A program made the translations under genes and the position numbers. A DNA stretch of 64,000 nt, from NCBI RefSeq assembly GCF_014639655.1, contig NZ_BMGB01000001.1, positions 496,001-560,000 on the forward strand. The letters are read 5' to 3'. Source of the DNA: Conyzicola nivalis (GTDB lineage: Bacteria; Actinomycetota; Actinomycetes; Actinomycetales; Microbacteriaceae). The notes beneath the pieces are model-generated. The model had not been told where the DNA came from and did not search any database. It saw only the letters and a program-made list of their open reading frames with translations. This document shows, piece by piece, positions 34,939 to 43,589 of the stretch; position 1 is the stretch's first letter, and each line of letters opens with the position of its first letter.

Positions 34939-35283
34939 ATGGACACCGTTATGGGCATCGAGGTACTCCTGAAAACGTCAGACCCGCTGGCGCGGACCGT
35001 CGGTGTGGTGAAAGCGCGCGCCGCCCATGCCGGCCTCGAGGGTGTCAGCGAGCTCAGCCATCACGACGGCAGCGTGCGGCTCGTGTTCGAACGGCCGGCG
35101 GGCAAGCAGTTCATCATCACGCTGCAACCGGACGGCGAGATCCACGCCGAATCGTTCGGGGTCCCGCGCGATACGGGCGACGCAGACCTCGTCGTCATCG
35201 AGTCGCTGCTGCCCGGTGCGACGATCGTGGGGATGAACCCCTCGTGGGACAGCGACCTCGACGACAGCGACCTCGGGCAGTAG
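34939..35283 (+). CDS. Hypothetical protein
   Basis: A 114-aa acidic soluble protein starting at ATG 34939 (or 34951). I do not recognise it. It begins with an alpha/beta segment (GIEVLLKTSDPLARTVGVVK), has a beta hairpin (VRLVFERPAGKQFIITLQPD) and a strongly acidic end (DSDLDDSDLGQ). It follows the lipoprotein by 30 bases and converges on the XRE regulator. Confidence 0.6.
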   Translation: MDTVMGIEVLLKTSDPLARTVGVVKARAAHAGLEGVSELSHHDGSVRLVFERPAGKQFIITLQPDGEIHAESFGVPRDTGDADLVVIESLLPGATIVGMNPSWDSDLDDSDLGQ

Positions 35284-35286
35284 CTA

Positions 35287-36129
35287 TCAGGCCTCGGCGA
35301 ACCGCTGCTGCCCGACGACGGCCAGCAGCGCCAACTTCTCCGCGGCCTCGCTGCGCGGCGCGGCCGTGAGTACGAGCAGCGTCTGACCTTGATCCTCGGT
35401 GAACAGTGCCTGGCAGTCGAGTTCGATGAGCCCCAACTCGGGGTGGATCAGCGTCTTGTGGTCGCTGAACCGCGTCGCGACATCCTGCAAGTCCCAGACC
35501 TCCGCGAACTCGGGGCTCACCTTGCGCAGCTCCCGAACCAGCGTGCCGGCCCGCGATCGCGGCCCCGCCGTTCCGAACGCGGCACGGAGGCCGGCCACCT
35601 GCAGGCGGCCCTGCTTGGCGCGGTCGTCGACGGGATAGATCTGCCGCTCTGACGGGTCGGTGAACCACCGGTAGACGCCGCTGCGCGCGAGACCCGTGAA
35701 GCGGGAGTGGTCGCCGAGCAACGCGGCTCCCAGACGGTTCTGCGCGAGGGTCTCGCCGAGGCTGGAGAGCACGAAGGCAGGCGTCTCCTCGAGGCGGTCG
35801 AACACGCGCAGTAGTGCGGGGGAGACGTGGGTGTCGAGCGGTGTGCGCGGGGGAGCGTTGTGCCCGGCGAGGCGGTACAGGTAGTCCCGCTCGTCGTTGC
35901 TCAGCCGCATCGCCCGGGCGAGCGCCGACAGCATCTGCTCCGACGGCTGCGGACCGCGGGACTGTTCGAGGCGCACGTAGTAGTCGGTGGACATGCCCGC
36001 GAGTGCGGCGACCTCTTCGCGGCGCAGGCCGGGCACGAGCCGACGGGCGCCCTCGGCGAGCCCCACGTCTTCGGGACGGAGGCCGGCACGGCGTGAGCGG
36101 AGAAAGTCGGCGAGGGGTGCGCGGTCCAT
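35287..36129 (-). CDS. XRE-family regulator with MmyB-like ligand domain
   Basis: A 280-aa regulator. The N-terminal HTH (GLRREEVAALAGMSTDYYVR, then LEQSRGPQPS) is followed by DERDYLYRLAG and the MmyB-like PAS-type domain, with LGETLAQNRLGAALLGDHSR and YPVDDRAKQGRLQVAGLRAA. This family in actinobacteria usually controls the divergent oxidoreductase gene, and here an SDR gene starts 102 bases away on the other strand. ATG at 36127-36129 (MDRAPLADFLRSRR) is the usual family start; the longer in-frame ATG at 36147 is less likely. Confidence 0.88.
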   Translation of the reverse strand: MDRAPLADFLRSRRAGLRPEDVGLAEGARRLVPGLRREEVAALAGMSTDYYVRLEQSRGPQPSEQMLSALARAMRLSNDERDYLYRLAGHNAPPRTPLDTHVSPALLRVFDRLEETPAFVLSSLGETLAQNRLGAALLGDHSRFTGLARSGVYRWFTDPSERQIYPVDDRAKQGRLQVAGLRAAFGTAGPRSRAGTLVRELRKVSPEFAEVWDLQDVATRFSDHKTLIHPELGLIELDCQALFTEDQGQTLLVLTAAPRSEAAEKLALLAVVGQQRFAEA

Positions 36130-36230
36130 GGGTCCATCATCCGGCACGCGGGTGTCCGTCGACAGGGACCGGCAGTCCTACGACAACGGCTCCTCTCCCG
36201 CCCGATCGCGCCGCCGCGCACACTCGAGCC

Positions 36231-36977
36231 ATGAACCTCACCGCAAACACCATCTTCATTCCCGGCGCGACCTCGGGCATCGGCCTGGCTCTCGCCCTCC
36301 GCCTGCAGGCCGCGGGCAACACCGTCGTGATCGGCGGCCGCCGCACCGCGGTGCTGGAGCAGCTCGCGACCGAGCACGGTCTCGGCACCGTCACCATCGA
36401 CACCACCGACGCCGCATCCGTTCTCGCCGCCCGCGACCGCTTGCTGTCGGAGCATCCCGACCTGAACGTACTCGTGGCCATGGCGGGCGTGATGGACGCC
36501 GAGGACGTGCGCGGCGCCGGCTTCCTGCCGACGGCCGAGCGCATCGTCGAGACGAACATCAACGGACCCCTGCGCCTCATCGCGGCGTTCATCGAGCACC
36601 TGCAGACCCGGCCGGACGCGACGCTTATGACCGTCTCCTCGGGCCTCGCCCACACCCCGCTCGCCTTCACGCCCACGTACAACGGATCGAAGGCGTTCAT
36701 CCACCAGTACAGCGAGACCATCCGCCTGCAGCTGGCCGGCACGAGTGTGCGCGTCGTCGAGCTCGTGCCGCCCGCCGTGCAGACCGAGCTCATGCCGGGC
36801 AACTCGGTGAACGAGCACTTCATGCCGCTCGACGCCTTCGTCGACGAGGTCATGGCACTGCTGGAATCCCAGCCGGACGCCACCGAGATCCTGGTCGAGA
36901 CCGTGAAATTCCTGCGGTTCGCCGAGGTCGAGGGGCGCTACGCGGCGACGGTCGCCGCGATCAACGCCGCGGGCTAG
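36231..36977 (+). CDS. SDR-family oxidoreductase (DltE-like)
   Basis: A 248-aa short-chain dehydrogenase: nucleotide loop PGATSGIGLALALRL near the N-terminus, NNAG-like VAMAGVMDAED, catalytic Ser in MTVSSGLAHTPL and YNGSKAF (YxxxK). The pattern VELVPPAVQTELMPG is typical of DltE-like SDRs whose substrates are not known. Divergent from the XRE/MmyB gene, its likely regulator. Its stop overlaps the DUF1801 gene tail-to-tail by four bases. Confidence 0.88.
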   Translation: MNLTANTIFIPGATSGIGLALALRLQAAGNTVVIGGRRTAVLEQLATEHGLGTVTIDTTDAASVLAARDRLLSEHPDLNVLVAMAGVMDAEDVRGAGFLPTAERIVETNINGPLRLIAAFIEHLQTRPDATLMTVSSGLAHTPLAFTPTYNGSKAFIHQYSETIRLQLAGTSVRVVELVPPAVQTELMPGNSVNEHFMPLDAFVDEVMALLESQPDATEILVETVKFLRFAEVEGRYAATVAAINAAG

Positions 36978-37390
36978 ACCGCGACCTGCCCGAACCCGCT
37001 CGCCGAGGCGGCCGCGTACGACTTCGCGATGATCGACTCGAGCACTGCCAGGTCGACGCGCTGGAGATCCTTGATGTAGAGACACACGGCGCCCGTCGTG
37101 TGTTCGCCCAACCCCTGGAGCTCTTGCTCGTGCGCGGCCGTGCCATCGGCCAGGTAGACGGTCGTCGCGGCCTTGCGCGGCGAGAACCCGGCCGCGCTCG
37201 CGTCGCCCTCGCGCCCGCTGGCGTACCTGTAGTGGTACGCGCCGAATCCGACGATCGTCGGGCCCCACATGCGCGGTGGTTCGCCGGTAATGCGACCCAT
37301 GAGGTGCAGCAGTGTCTCGGCGTCGCGCTTGCGCACCGGGCCCTCGATCTGGTCGATGAACGCTCGTACGTCTCCGTCATTGGGGATCAT
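36974..37390 (-). CDS. DUF1801 family protein
   Basis: A 138-aa protein with the DUF1801 layout: DVRAFIDQIEGPVRKRDAET, LLHLMGRITGEPPRMWGPTI followed by VGFGAYHY, then FSPRKAATTVYLADG and LGEHTTGAVCLYIKDLQRVD. Family function is unsettled. It converges on the SDR gene with a four-base overlap. Confidence 0.82.
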   Translation of the reverse strand: MIPNDGDVRAFIDQIEGPVRKRDAETLLHLMGRITGEPPRMWGPTIVGFGAYHYRYASGREGDASAAGFSPRKAATTVYLADGTAAHEQELQGLGEHTTGAVCLYIKDLQRVDLAVLESIIAKSYAAASASGFGQVAV

Positions 37391-37442
37391 GCCCCCACGA
37401 TAGCGGGCGAGCCCGCTGCACGCCGTCCGGGTTGTGTCGCAG

Positions 37443-38219
37443 TTACTCGATCAGCAGCTGCACCGGAAACTCATTCTCGAACGCGCCGTCTTTCGCCGAG
37501 ATGTTGAACGCGACCAGATCGTAGAACCCCGGCGCCACACCCGCGGGAAGCGTCAGGAGCTCGGAGAACGGGGAGTCGACGCCACCCTCTCCGGTCATCA
37601 GGTTGCGCGAGAAGACCACCGTGCCCGCCGCATCGCGCAACTCGACGGTGAGCGCCGCCTCGAATACCGTCGCCCGGCCCTCGATCAAAAGAGGCCCGCC
37701 AGCCGATACCGTGTCGCCGCAAACCGGGCTGGTGACCACGATGTCCGGCCGGTCGGCCGACAGGGTCACTGGTAGCTCGACCAGGTTGACGATCGAACCG
37801 TCGGCGGCGCTTCGCTCGAAGGCCCTCAGCACGATCGACTCCTCCGTGTCGCCCTGCGGAACGACGCCCAACACGGCCTGCCACGCGCCCTCGGTGCCGC
37901 TGCCCGAGCTCGCGGTCACCTCCCGAACGCAGAGGGTATCGCCCGTCTTGTTCTGGGCGTCCACCACCAGCTGCGCCTCGAACGTGTTCGCCGTTCCCGT
38001 CAGGGCGACGGGCGTCAGCACCGTCGTGTCTCTGGTCGGGGTGAGGATGCGGATGCGGGGGTCGCCGGTGGGGCTCGCGGTGGGGCCGGGCGAGGAACCG
38101 GACGGACTCGGCGTCGGGCCGGGCGTCGGGGGCGTGCCACCACCCGGTGCGCAGGCGACGACCGCCACGACAGTGGCGGCGCACATCGCAATCAAATAGC
38201 TCGATCTGCGCAGGGACAT
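37443..38219 (-). CDS. Lipoprotein with tandem Gmad2-like Ig domains
   Basis: A 258-aa lipoprotein: signal MSLRRSSYLI, lipobox VVAC (Cys23), then a Pro/Thr/Ser-rich linker and two similar beta-sandwich repeats of about 95 residues. Each opens with a pattern like IRILTPTRDTTVLTPVALTG or IVVTSPVCGDTVSAGGPLLI and ends in VVDAQNK or VELRDAAG. This fits Gmad2-type bacterial spore/adhesion-associated Ig domains. It presumably acts at the cell surface. Stand-alone gene. Confidence 0.7.
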   Translation of the reverse strand: MSLRRSSYLIAMCAATVVAVVACAPGGGTPPTPGPTPSPSGSSPGPTASPTGDPRIRILTPTRDTTVLTPVALTGTANTFEAQLVVDAQNKTGDTLCVREVTASSGSGTEGAWQAVLGVVPQGDTEESIVLRAFERSAADGSIVNLVELPVTLSADRPDIVVTSPVCGDTVSAGGPLLIEGRATVFEAALTVELRDAAGTVVFSRNLMTGEGGVDSPFSELLTLPAGVAPGFYDLVAFNISAKDGAFENEFPVQLLIE

Positions 38220-38342
38220 GGCCCCGCTCCCTTCCGATCGCAATTTTACGCTCGTGGTCAGCGGATGCAACGGGCCACCGACACACCTTTGCGGGGCCGC
38301 CCCGGCTACCGGCCCGATGCGCTCCCGTGGCACGATCGACAG

Positions 38343-38930
38343 ATGACCCCGACGCTGCACATCACCGACGACGCCGATGCCGATGCCCTGCTGTCCGACA
38401 ACCCGCTGGCCCTCCTCATCGGCATGCTGCTCGACCAGCAGGTCCCGATGGAGACGGCGTTCGCGGGCCCCGCGAAGCTGCTCGACCGCATCGGAACGCT
38501 CGACCCGAAAAAAATCGCGGACTACGACGCCGACGAGCTCGAGGCCGTCTTCCGCATCACACCGTCGATCCACCGCTACCCGGGCTCGATGGCGGGACGG
38601 GTGCGGGCGCTGTGCGCCGCCATCGTCGAGGACTGGGGAGCCGAGGCATCCGCGGTCTGGACGCGGCCCGCGGCCGACGGCGCCGCACCCGACGGAGCCG
38701 AAATCCTCAAGCGCCTCAAGGGGCTGCCGGGCTTCGGAGAGCAGAAGGCCAAGATCTTTCTCGCCCTGCTGGGCAAGCAGTACGGATTGAAGGCCGACGG
38801 ATGGCGCGAGTCCGCGGGCGATTACGGAACCGAGGGCTCGTACCGGTCGGTCGCGGACATCGTCGACCCGGGGTCGCTGACGAAGGTGCGCGAGTTCAAG
38901 AAGGCAGCGAAGGCGGCGGCGAAGAAGTAG
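38343..38930 (+). CDS. HhH-GPD-type base-excision repair protein
   Basis: A 195-aa protein with LLIGMLLDQQVPMETAFAGP at the start and a helix-hairpin-helix GLPGFGEQKAKIFLALLGKQ at about 130-150, the DNA-binding element of HhH-GPD glycosylases. The usual downstream catalytic Asp of MutY/Nth is not in its normal context, and the family is short, so lesion specificity is unknown. The C-terminus is Lys/Ala-rich. No Fe-S Cys loop. Confidence 0.8.
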   Translation: MTPTLHITDDADADALLSDNPLALLIGMLLDQQVPMETAFAGPAKLLDRIGTLDPKKIADYDADELEAVFRITPSIHRYPGSMAGRVRALCAAIVEDWGAEASAVWTRPAADGAAPDGAEILKRLKGLPGFGEQKAKIFLALLGKQYGLKADGWRESAGDYGTEGSYRSVADIVDPGSLTKVREFKKAAKAAAKK

Positions 38931-38973
38931 CGGCGCCGGAATGCCAGCCGTAGCTCGCGGGTTGTGCCTCGGG

Positions 38974-40080
38974 ATGACCTCTACACAGAACGACACCGAC
39001 CGCACACCCACAACCAGCCCGACCGCCCTCGTGGTGGGAGCGACGGGAATCGGCGGCTCCGCGCTGACCGACCAGCTCGTTGCCGAGGGATGGCAGGTGT
39101 TGGCGCTCGCGCGTCGCCCCGGCCGTGAACGCGACGGGGTGCGCTGGATCTCGTCGGACCTGCGCTCGGAGGCCGCCCTCCGCGCGGCACTGGCCCCGGA
39201 ACATCCGACCCACGTCTTCTTCACCGCGTGGGCGCGCCAGGCGACCGAGCAGGAGAACATCGAGGTGAACGGCGGCATGGTCCGCGACCTGCTCGCAGCG
39301 CTCGACCACGCTCCGATCCAGCACGTCGCGCTCGTGACCGGGCTCAAGCACTACCTCGGGCCGTTCGAGTCGTACGGGCAGGGGCCGATCCCCGAGACGC
39401 CCTTCCGCGAAGACGAGCCGCGCCTCGACGCCCCCAACTTCTACTACGCGCAGGAGGACGAGCTCTTCGCCGCCGCCGCGCGCAACGGCTTCACCTGGTC
39501 GGTGCACCGCTCGCACACCGTGATCGGGCACGCCGTCGGCAACGCGATGAACATGGGACTCACGCTCGCCGTGTACGCGTCGATCTGCCGTGAGCTCGGT
39601 CTGCCTTTCGTGTTCCCGGGCAGCGACACCCAGTGGAACGGCCTCACCGACATGACCGATGCGACGATCCTCGCCGACCAGATGGTGTGGGCGGCCACCG
39701 ACCCGCAGGGCGCGAACGAGGCGTTCAACGTGGTCAACGGCGACGTGTTCCGCTGGCGCTCGATGTGGCCCGCGATCGCCGCGTACTTCGGCGTCGACCC
39801 GGTCGGACCGGGTGCCGTGCCGGCTCCGCTCGAGCAGCAGATGATGGGCATGGATGACACGTGGACCCGCATGGCGCAGGAGCACCGTCTGGCCGAATCC
39901 GACCTCACCCGTCTGGCCTCGTGGTGGCACACCGACGCCGATCTCGGCCGCCAGATCGAGGTCGTCGCGGATATCAGCAAGTCACGCATCGCCGGATTCA
40001 CCACTCACCACCGCACGATCGACTCGTTTACCGACCTCTTCGACCGCTACCGCGCGGAGCGACTGATTCCGAACGTGTAG
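38974..40080 (+). CDS. SDR-family (PRISE-like) NAD(P)-dependent reductase
   Basis: A 368-aa atypical SDR: VVGATGIGGSALTDQL at the N-terminus, ALARRPGRERDGV for NADP phosphate, TGLKHYLGPFESYG with the conserved Lys, and FYYAQEDELFAAA with the catalytic Tyr. These are the motifs of progesterone 5beta-reductase/iridoid-synthase-like (PRISE) enzymes, which reduce enones; the bacterial substrate is unknown. The ATG at 38974 is used, as the longer frame begins in the upstream stop region. A strong hairpin terminates it. Confidence 0.85.
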   Translation: MTSTQNDTDRTPTTSPTALVVGATGIGGSALTDQLVAEGWQVLALARRPGRERDGVRWISSDLRSEAALRAALAPEHPTHVFFTAWARQATEQENIEVNGGMVRDLLAALDHAPIQHVALVTGLKHYLGPFESYGQGPIPETPFREDEPRLDAPNFYYAQEDELFAAAARNGFTWSVHRSHTVIGHAVGNAMNMGLTLAVYASICRELGLPFVFPGSDTQWNGLTDMTDATILADQMVWAATDPQGANEAFNVVNGDVFRWRSMWPAIAAYFGVDPVGPGAVPAPLEQQMMGMDDTWTRMAQEHRLAESDLTRLASWWHTDADLGRQIEVVADISKSRIAGFTTHHRTIDSFTDLFDRYRAERLIPNV

Positions 40081-40168
40081 CGCGTCGCTGGCGCGGGCAG
40101 GAGCACCGAGCCGGTCGCGCCGTCGGCCCCGCTGTCGGTCGAACCGCTGCCGCCGGGCCCATTACGGC

Positions 40169-40208
40169 AAAGAAGCCTCGCACCTCCAGAGAGGTACGAG
40201 GCTTCTTT
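40169..40208. terminator. Strong hairpin, bidirectional terminator
   Basis: AAAGAAGCCTCGCACCTC pairs with GAGGTACGAGGCTTCTTT (18 positions, one mismatch) around CAGA. T-rich ends on both strands fit termination for the PRISE gene on the plus strand and for the DEAD helicase or the small ORF on the minus strand. Confidence 0.7.
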
Positions 40209-40218
40209 CCCGCAGTCA

Positions 40219-40320
40219 CTAGCGATTTTTGCCGAAATTGCCGCGCAAGCCCAACCACTTCGCCGTCATCGTAAGCGTCACAAGCACGACGCCGACGACG
40301 GCCATAACAACGAAGTCCAT
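40219..40320 (-). CDS. Putative 33-aa single-pass membrane protein
   Basis: A short frame from ATG 40318-40320 to TAG 40219-40221: a hydrophobic run FVVMAVVGVVLVTLTMTA and then the basic tail KWLGLRGNFGKNR. It starts 20 bases after the helicase stop on the same strand and ends just before the hairpin at 40169-40208, so the transcript would carry it. There is no clear ribosome site. Topology would be Nout/Cin by the positive-inside rule. Function unknown. Confidence 0.45.
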   Translation of the reverse strand: MDFVVMAVVGVVLVTLTMTAKWLGLRGNFGKNR

Positions 40321-40340
40321 GTCGGTTTGCCAGGCAGCTT

Positions 40341-42146
40341 CTAGCGCGCCGGACGGTCGTTGTACGAGTCGCGCTTCGGACGGTCGTTGTAGGACTCGCG
40401 CTTGGCGGGACCGCCGCGGTCGGGCTTGATCTCGATCAGCTTGCCGCTGATGCGCGTTCCGGTGAGCTTGTCGAGCACCTCGCCCGACAGGTCCGCCGGA
40501 AGCTCGACGAGCGAGAAGTCGGGACGGATGTCGATGTGCCCGAAGTCCTCGCGGCTGAGCCCGCCCTCGTTGGCGAGAGCGCCGACGATCTGGCGCGGCT
40601 CGACGCGATGACGCTTGCCGACCTCGATGCGGTAGGTCGACAGCGGCTTGCCGCTGCGCGGTCGACGCTCGGCACGCTCCGGCCGGTCGGGGCGGTCGTC
40701 GCGGAACGAACGGTCCGAACGGTTCTGGCGGTCGTTCGTGTCGCGGTCCATGCGCTCGCGCTCACGACGGGCGAAGCGCGGGTCGTCGGGCGAAAGCAGC
40801 AGGGGAGTGTCGCCCTGGGCGACGACGGCGAGAGCGGCCGCGACATCGGACTCGACCACGTCATGGTGCTCGACGTAGTGCGCGATGATGTCGCGGAACG
40901 CGTTGAGCGTCGGCTCGTCGCCGAGCGCCGCGGTGATCGCGTCGTCAAACCGGGTGAGGCGCGTGACGTTGACGTCCTCGACGCTCGGCATGCGCATCTC
41001 GACCATCGGCTGGCGTGTGGCCTTCTCGATGGCTCCGAGCAGGCGACGCTCGCGCGGGGTGACGAAGCTGATCGCGGCACCACTGCGTCCGGCGCGGCCG
41101 GTACGGCCGACGCGGTGCACGTACGACTCGGTGTCGATCGGGATGTCGTAGTTGACGACGTGGGAGATGCGCTCGACGTCGAGGCCTCGAGCCGCGACAT
41201 CCGTCGCCACCAGGATGTCGAGCTTGCCGTTTTTCAACTGCTCGACGGTGCGCTCACGCTGGGCCTGCGCGACGTCTCCGCTGATTGCGGCGGCCGAATA
41301 TCCGCGGGCGCGCAGCTTCTCGGCGAGCGTCTCCGTCTCGTTCTTGGTGCGCACGAAGACGATCATTCCCTCGAAGTTCTCGACCTCGAGGATGCGGGTG
41401 AGCGCGTCGATCTTCTGCGGGTACGACACCATCAGGTAGCGCTGCGTGGTATTCGCCGAGGTCGTGGTCTTGTTCTTGACCGTGATCTCTTCGGGGTCGT
41501 GCAGGTACTTCTGCGAGATGCGGCGGATCTGCGCGGGCATCGTCGCCGAGAACAAGGCGATCTGCTTGTCGTCGGGGGTGTCGGCGAGGATCGTCTCGAC
41601 GTCCTCCGCGAAGCCCATCTTCAGCATCTCGTCGGCCTCGTCGAGCACGAGGTACTTGAGCTGCGAGAGGTCGAGCGTGCCCTTGTCGAGGTGGTCCATG
41701 ATGCGGCCGGGGGTACCGACGACCACGTGCACGCCACGGCGCAGGGCGGAGAGCTGCACGCCGTAACCCTGTCCGCCGTAGACGGGCAGCACGTGCACGC
41801 CCTTGAGGTGGGACGCGTAACGCTCGAAGGCCTCGCACACCTGCAGCGCGAGTTCGCGGGTGGGGGCGAGCACGAGCGCCTGCGGGCTCTTCTGGCTCAG
41901 GTCTAGGCGGGAGAGGATGGGAAGCGCGAACGCGGCGGTCTTGCCGGTGCCGGTCTGGGCGACGCCGAGAACGTCGCGGCCGGAGAGCAGCGGCGGGATC
42001 GTGGCGGCCTGAATGGCCGAGGGGGTCTCGTAACCAACGTCCTTGAGCGCCTTGAGTACTGCGTCGCCGAGCCCCAGCTCGGTAAAAGTGAGAGTGGCGG
42101 GGGCAGCTTCTGCCTCGCCTGGTGTGGATGTTTCGGGGGAAGTCAT
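40341..42146 (-). CDS. DEAD-box RNA helicase (DeaD/CsdA type)
   Basis: A 601-aa RNA helicase. Motifs: AIQAATIPPLLSGRDVLGVA with AQTGTGKT (63-70), LAPTREL, LDEADEMLK, FSATMPAQI and HRVGRTGRAGR. The C-terminus carries a DbpA-like RNA-binding domain (EVGKRHRVEPRQIVGALANE; LVELPADLSGEVLDKL) and ends in an Arg-rich tail with two repeats of YNDRPKRDS-type, encoded by a 27-bp tandem duplication (40350-40403). Proteins of this class unwind structured RNA in ribosome assembly and cold adaptation. Confidence 0.92.
   Translation of the reverse strand: MTSPETSTPGEAEAAPATLTFTELGLGDAVLKALKDVGYETPSAIQAATIPPLLSGRDVLGVAQTGTGKTAAFALPILSRLDLSQKSPQALVLAPTRELALQVCEAFERYASHLKGVHVLPVYGGQGYGVQLSALRRGVHVVVGTPGRIMDHLDKGTLDLSQLKYLVLDEADEMLKMGFAEDVETILADTPDDKQIALFSATMPAQIRRISQKYLHDPEEITVKNKTTTSANTTQRYLMVSYPQKIDALTRILEVENFEGMIVFVRTKNETETLAEKLRARGYSAAAISGDVAQAQRERTVEQLKNGKLDILVATDVAARGLDVERISHVVNYDIPIDTESYVHRVGRTGRAGRSGAAISFVTPRERRLLGAIEKATRQPMVEMRMPSVEDVNVTRLTRFDDAITAALGDEPTLNAFRDIIAHYVEHHDVVESDVAAALAVVAQGDTPLLLSPDDPRFARRERERMDRDTNDRQNRSDRSFRDDRPDRPERAERRPRSGKPLSTYRIEVGKRHRVEPRQIVGALANEGGLSREDFGHIDIRPDFSLVELPADLSGEVLDKLTGTRISGKLIEIKPDRGGPAKRESYNDRPKRDSYNDRPAR
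40350..40403. repeat. 27-bp tandem repeat in the helicase tail
   Basis: Two units (40350-40376, 40377-40403) differ at two positions and encode repeated basic YNDRP units at the C-terminus of the DEAD-box helicase. Such duplications expand RNA-binding tails. Confidence 0.7.
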
Positions 42147-42342
42147 GGGTCAACGGTAGCCGCTCGCCCGCCCTATAAGGGGCCGGACCCGCCAGTCGGG
42201 TGCCCCGGAGCACGCCAATCCGTGTGCGTCAAGGCCCAAAAGGGGCCTAGGTGGGAAAGGCGACGAGGTGTTTCATTGCCAAATAAGTGTAAATGCTTCT
42301 CTTTTGCACGATCCCTGTTAGACGGCTACGAGGAGACTTCGC

Positions 42343-43554
42343 ATGACCGGTTCGCACAATCGTCGCGGTATTGCGGCTGTCGCCATCGCCGTCGGGATCG
42401 GCATCGCGGTTCTGCCCGCCGCGTCCGCTTCGGCCGACGTCACGATCGACGGTCCCATCAACCTCGGCACGGCCACGGCGTTCGGCGTACTCGGGGCGAG
42501 CACGGTCACCAACACCGGCCCGTCGAATATCAGCGGCGATCTCGGTCTGAGCCCCGGTACCTCCATCACCGGCTTCCCGCCCGGCATCGTGCTCGGCACC
42601 GTGGAACCGACCACTGCGGTGGCCGCTCAGGCCCAGGCCGACCTCACGACCGCCTACAACGTCGCCGCGAGCCTCACCCCCACGACGAGCGGCCTCTCCG
42701 ACCTCGTCGGCCTGTCGCTCACCCCCGGCGTGTACTCGGGACCCACCCTCTCGCTCTCCGGCGACCTCACGCTCGCCGGCACGGCCGAATCGGTGTGGGT
42801 GTTCCAGGCGGACAGTACCCTCATCACGGGTTCGGCGAGCCGCATCCTGCTCACCGGCGGAGCCAGCTCGTGCAACGTGTTCTGGAAGGTCGGTAGCTCG
42901 GCCACTCTCGGTACGGCCTCCCAGTTCGTCGGCACGCTCATGGCGAGCCAGTCGATCACCGCGACCACCTCGGCGACCGTTCAGGGCCGCCTGCTCGCCG
43001 ACAATGCCGCCGTGACCCTCGACAGCAACGTGATCACCCGCCCCACCGGCTGCGAAGACGCGAGCACGACCGTGGTGCTCGCCAGCCCGACCATCACCTC
43101 GGGCGCCCCGACGGCGACCGCCGTGGTCGGCACCCCGTACACCTTTACGATCACCGCCTCGGGCACCCCGGCGGCCGGCTTCCGCATCTCGGCCGGCGGC
43201 CTGCCCACGGGTCTCACGTTCGACTCCACGACGGGCGTGATCTCGGGCACCCCGACGACGGCGGGCAGCTACACGTTCACCGTGACGGCCAGCAACGGTG
43301 TCGCCCCCGACACCGCCGCGTCCTACACGGTCGCCGTCACCACGGCGGCGGCAGCGGTAGCCCCCGGAGCCACACCGGCGGCAGCGGCAGCCCCCGGAGC
43401 CACACCGGCGGTCGCGGTCAACTCTGTGGCGAGGGGTGCGGGCGTCGGCGAGCTCGCGGCGACGGGAGCCGACCTGACCCCCATCCTGGTCCTGAGCGTT
43501 CTGCTGCTCGCGCTGGGAGGCGGACTCCTGGTGCGGTCGTCGCGCTCGCGCTGA
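42343..43554 (+). CDS. Ice-binding (DUF3494) cell-surface protein with LAxTG anchor
   Basis: A 403-aa secreted protein. After a signal peptide (RRGIAAVAIAVGIGIAVLPA, ASASA) residues 35-225 form the DUF3494 ice-binding beta-solenoid: INLGTATAFGVLGASTVTNT, ISGDLGLSPGTSITGFPPG, LTGGASSCNVFWKVGSSATL and VQGRLLADNAAVTLDSN. A putative Ig/cadherin-like domain (about 250-330; GLTFDSTTGVISGTPT) follows, then an Ala/Pro linker with a 30-bp tandem repeat and a C-terminal sorting signal LAATG, a hydrophobic helix and Arg-rich end. This matches sortase-E-type anchoring in actinobacteria. Ice-binding proteins limit ice recrystallisation or attach cells to ice. Confidence 0.9.
   Translation: MTGSHNRRGIAAVAIAVGIGIAVLPAASASADVTIDGPINLGTATAFGVLGASTVTNTGPSNISGDLGLSPGTSITGFPPGIVLGTVEPTTAVAAQAQADLTTAYNVAASLTPTTSGLSDLVGLSLTPGVYSGPTLSLSGDLTLAGTAESVWVFQADSTLITGSASRILLTGGASSCNVFWKVGSSATLGTASQFVGTLMASQSITATTSATVQGRLLADNAAVTLDSNVITRPTGCEDASTTVVLASPTITSGAPTATAVVGTPYTFTITASGTPAAGFRISAGGLPTGLTFDSTTGVISGTPTTAGSYTFTVTASNGVAPDTAASYTVAVTTAAAAVAPGATPAAAAAPGATPAVAVNSVARGAGVGELAATGADLTPILVLSVLLLALGGGLLVRSSRSR
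43351..43410 (+). repeat. 30-bp tandem repeat in the ice-binding protein linker
   Basis: Two units (43351-43380, 43381-43410) with one mismatch encode repeats of A(V/A)APGATPA in the wall-spanning linker. Confidence 0.75.
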
Positions 43555-43589
43555 GCGCCGCCCGGTCACGCACCGGCCATCGGAATGTC

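Noticed and set aside
42232-42248. Short hairpin before the ice-binding gene
   Set aside because: Six-bp stem without T tract; too weak to call.
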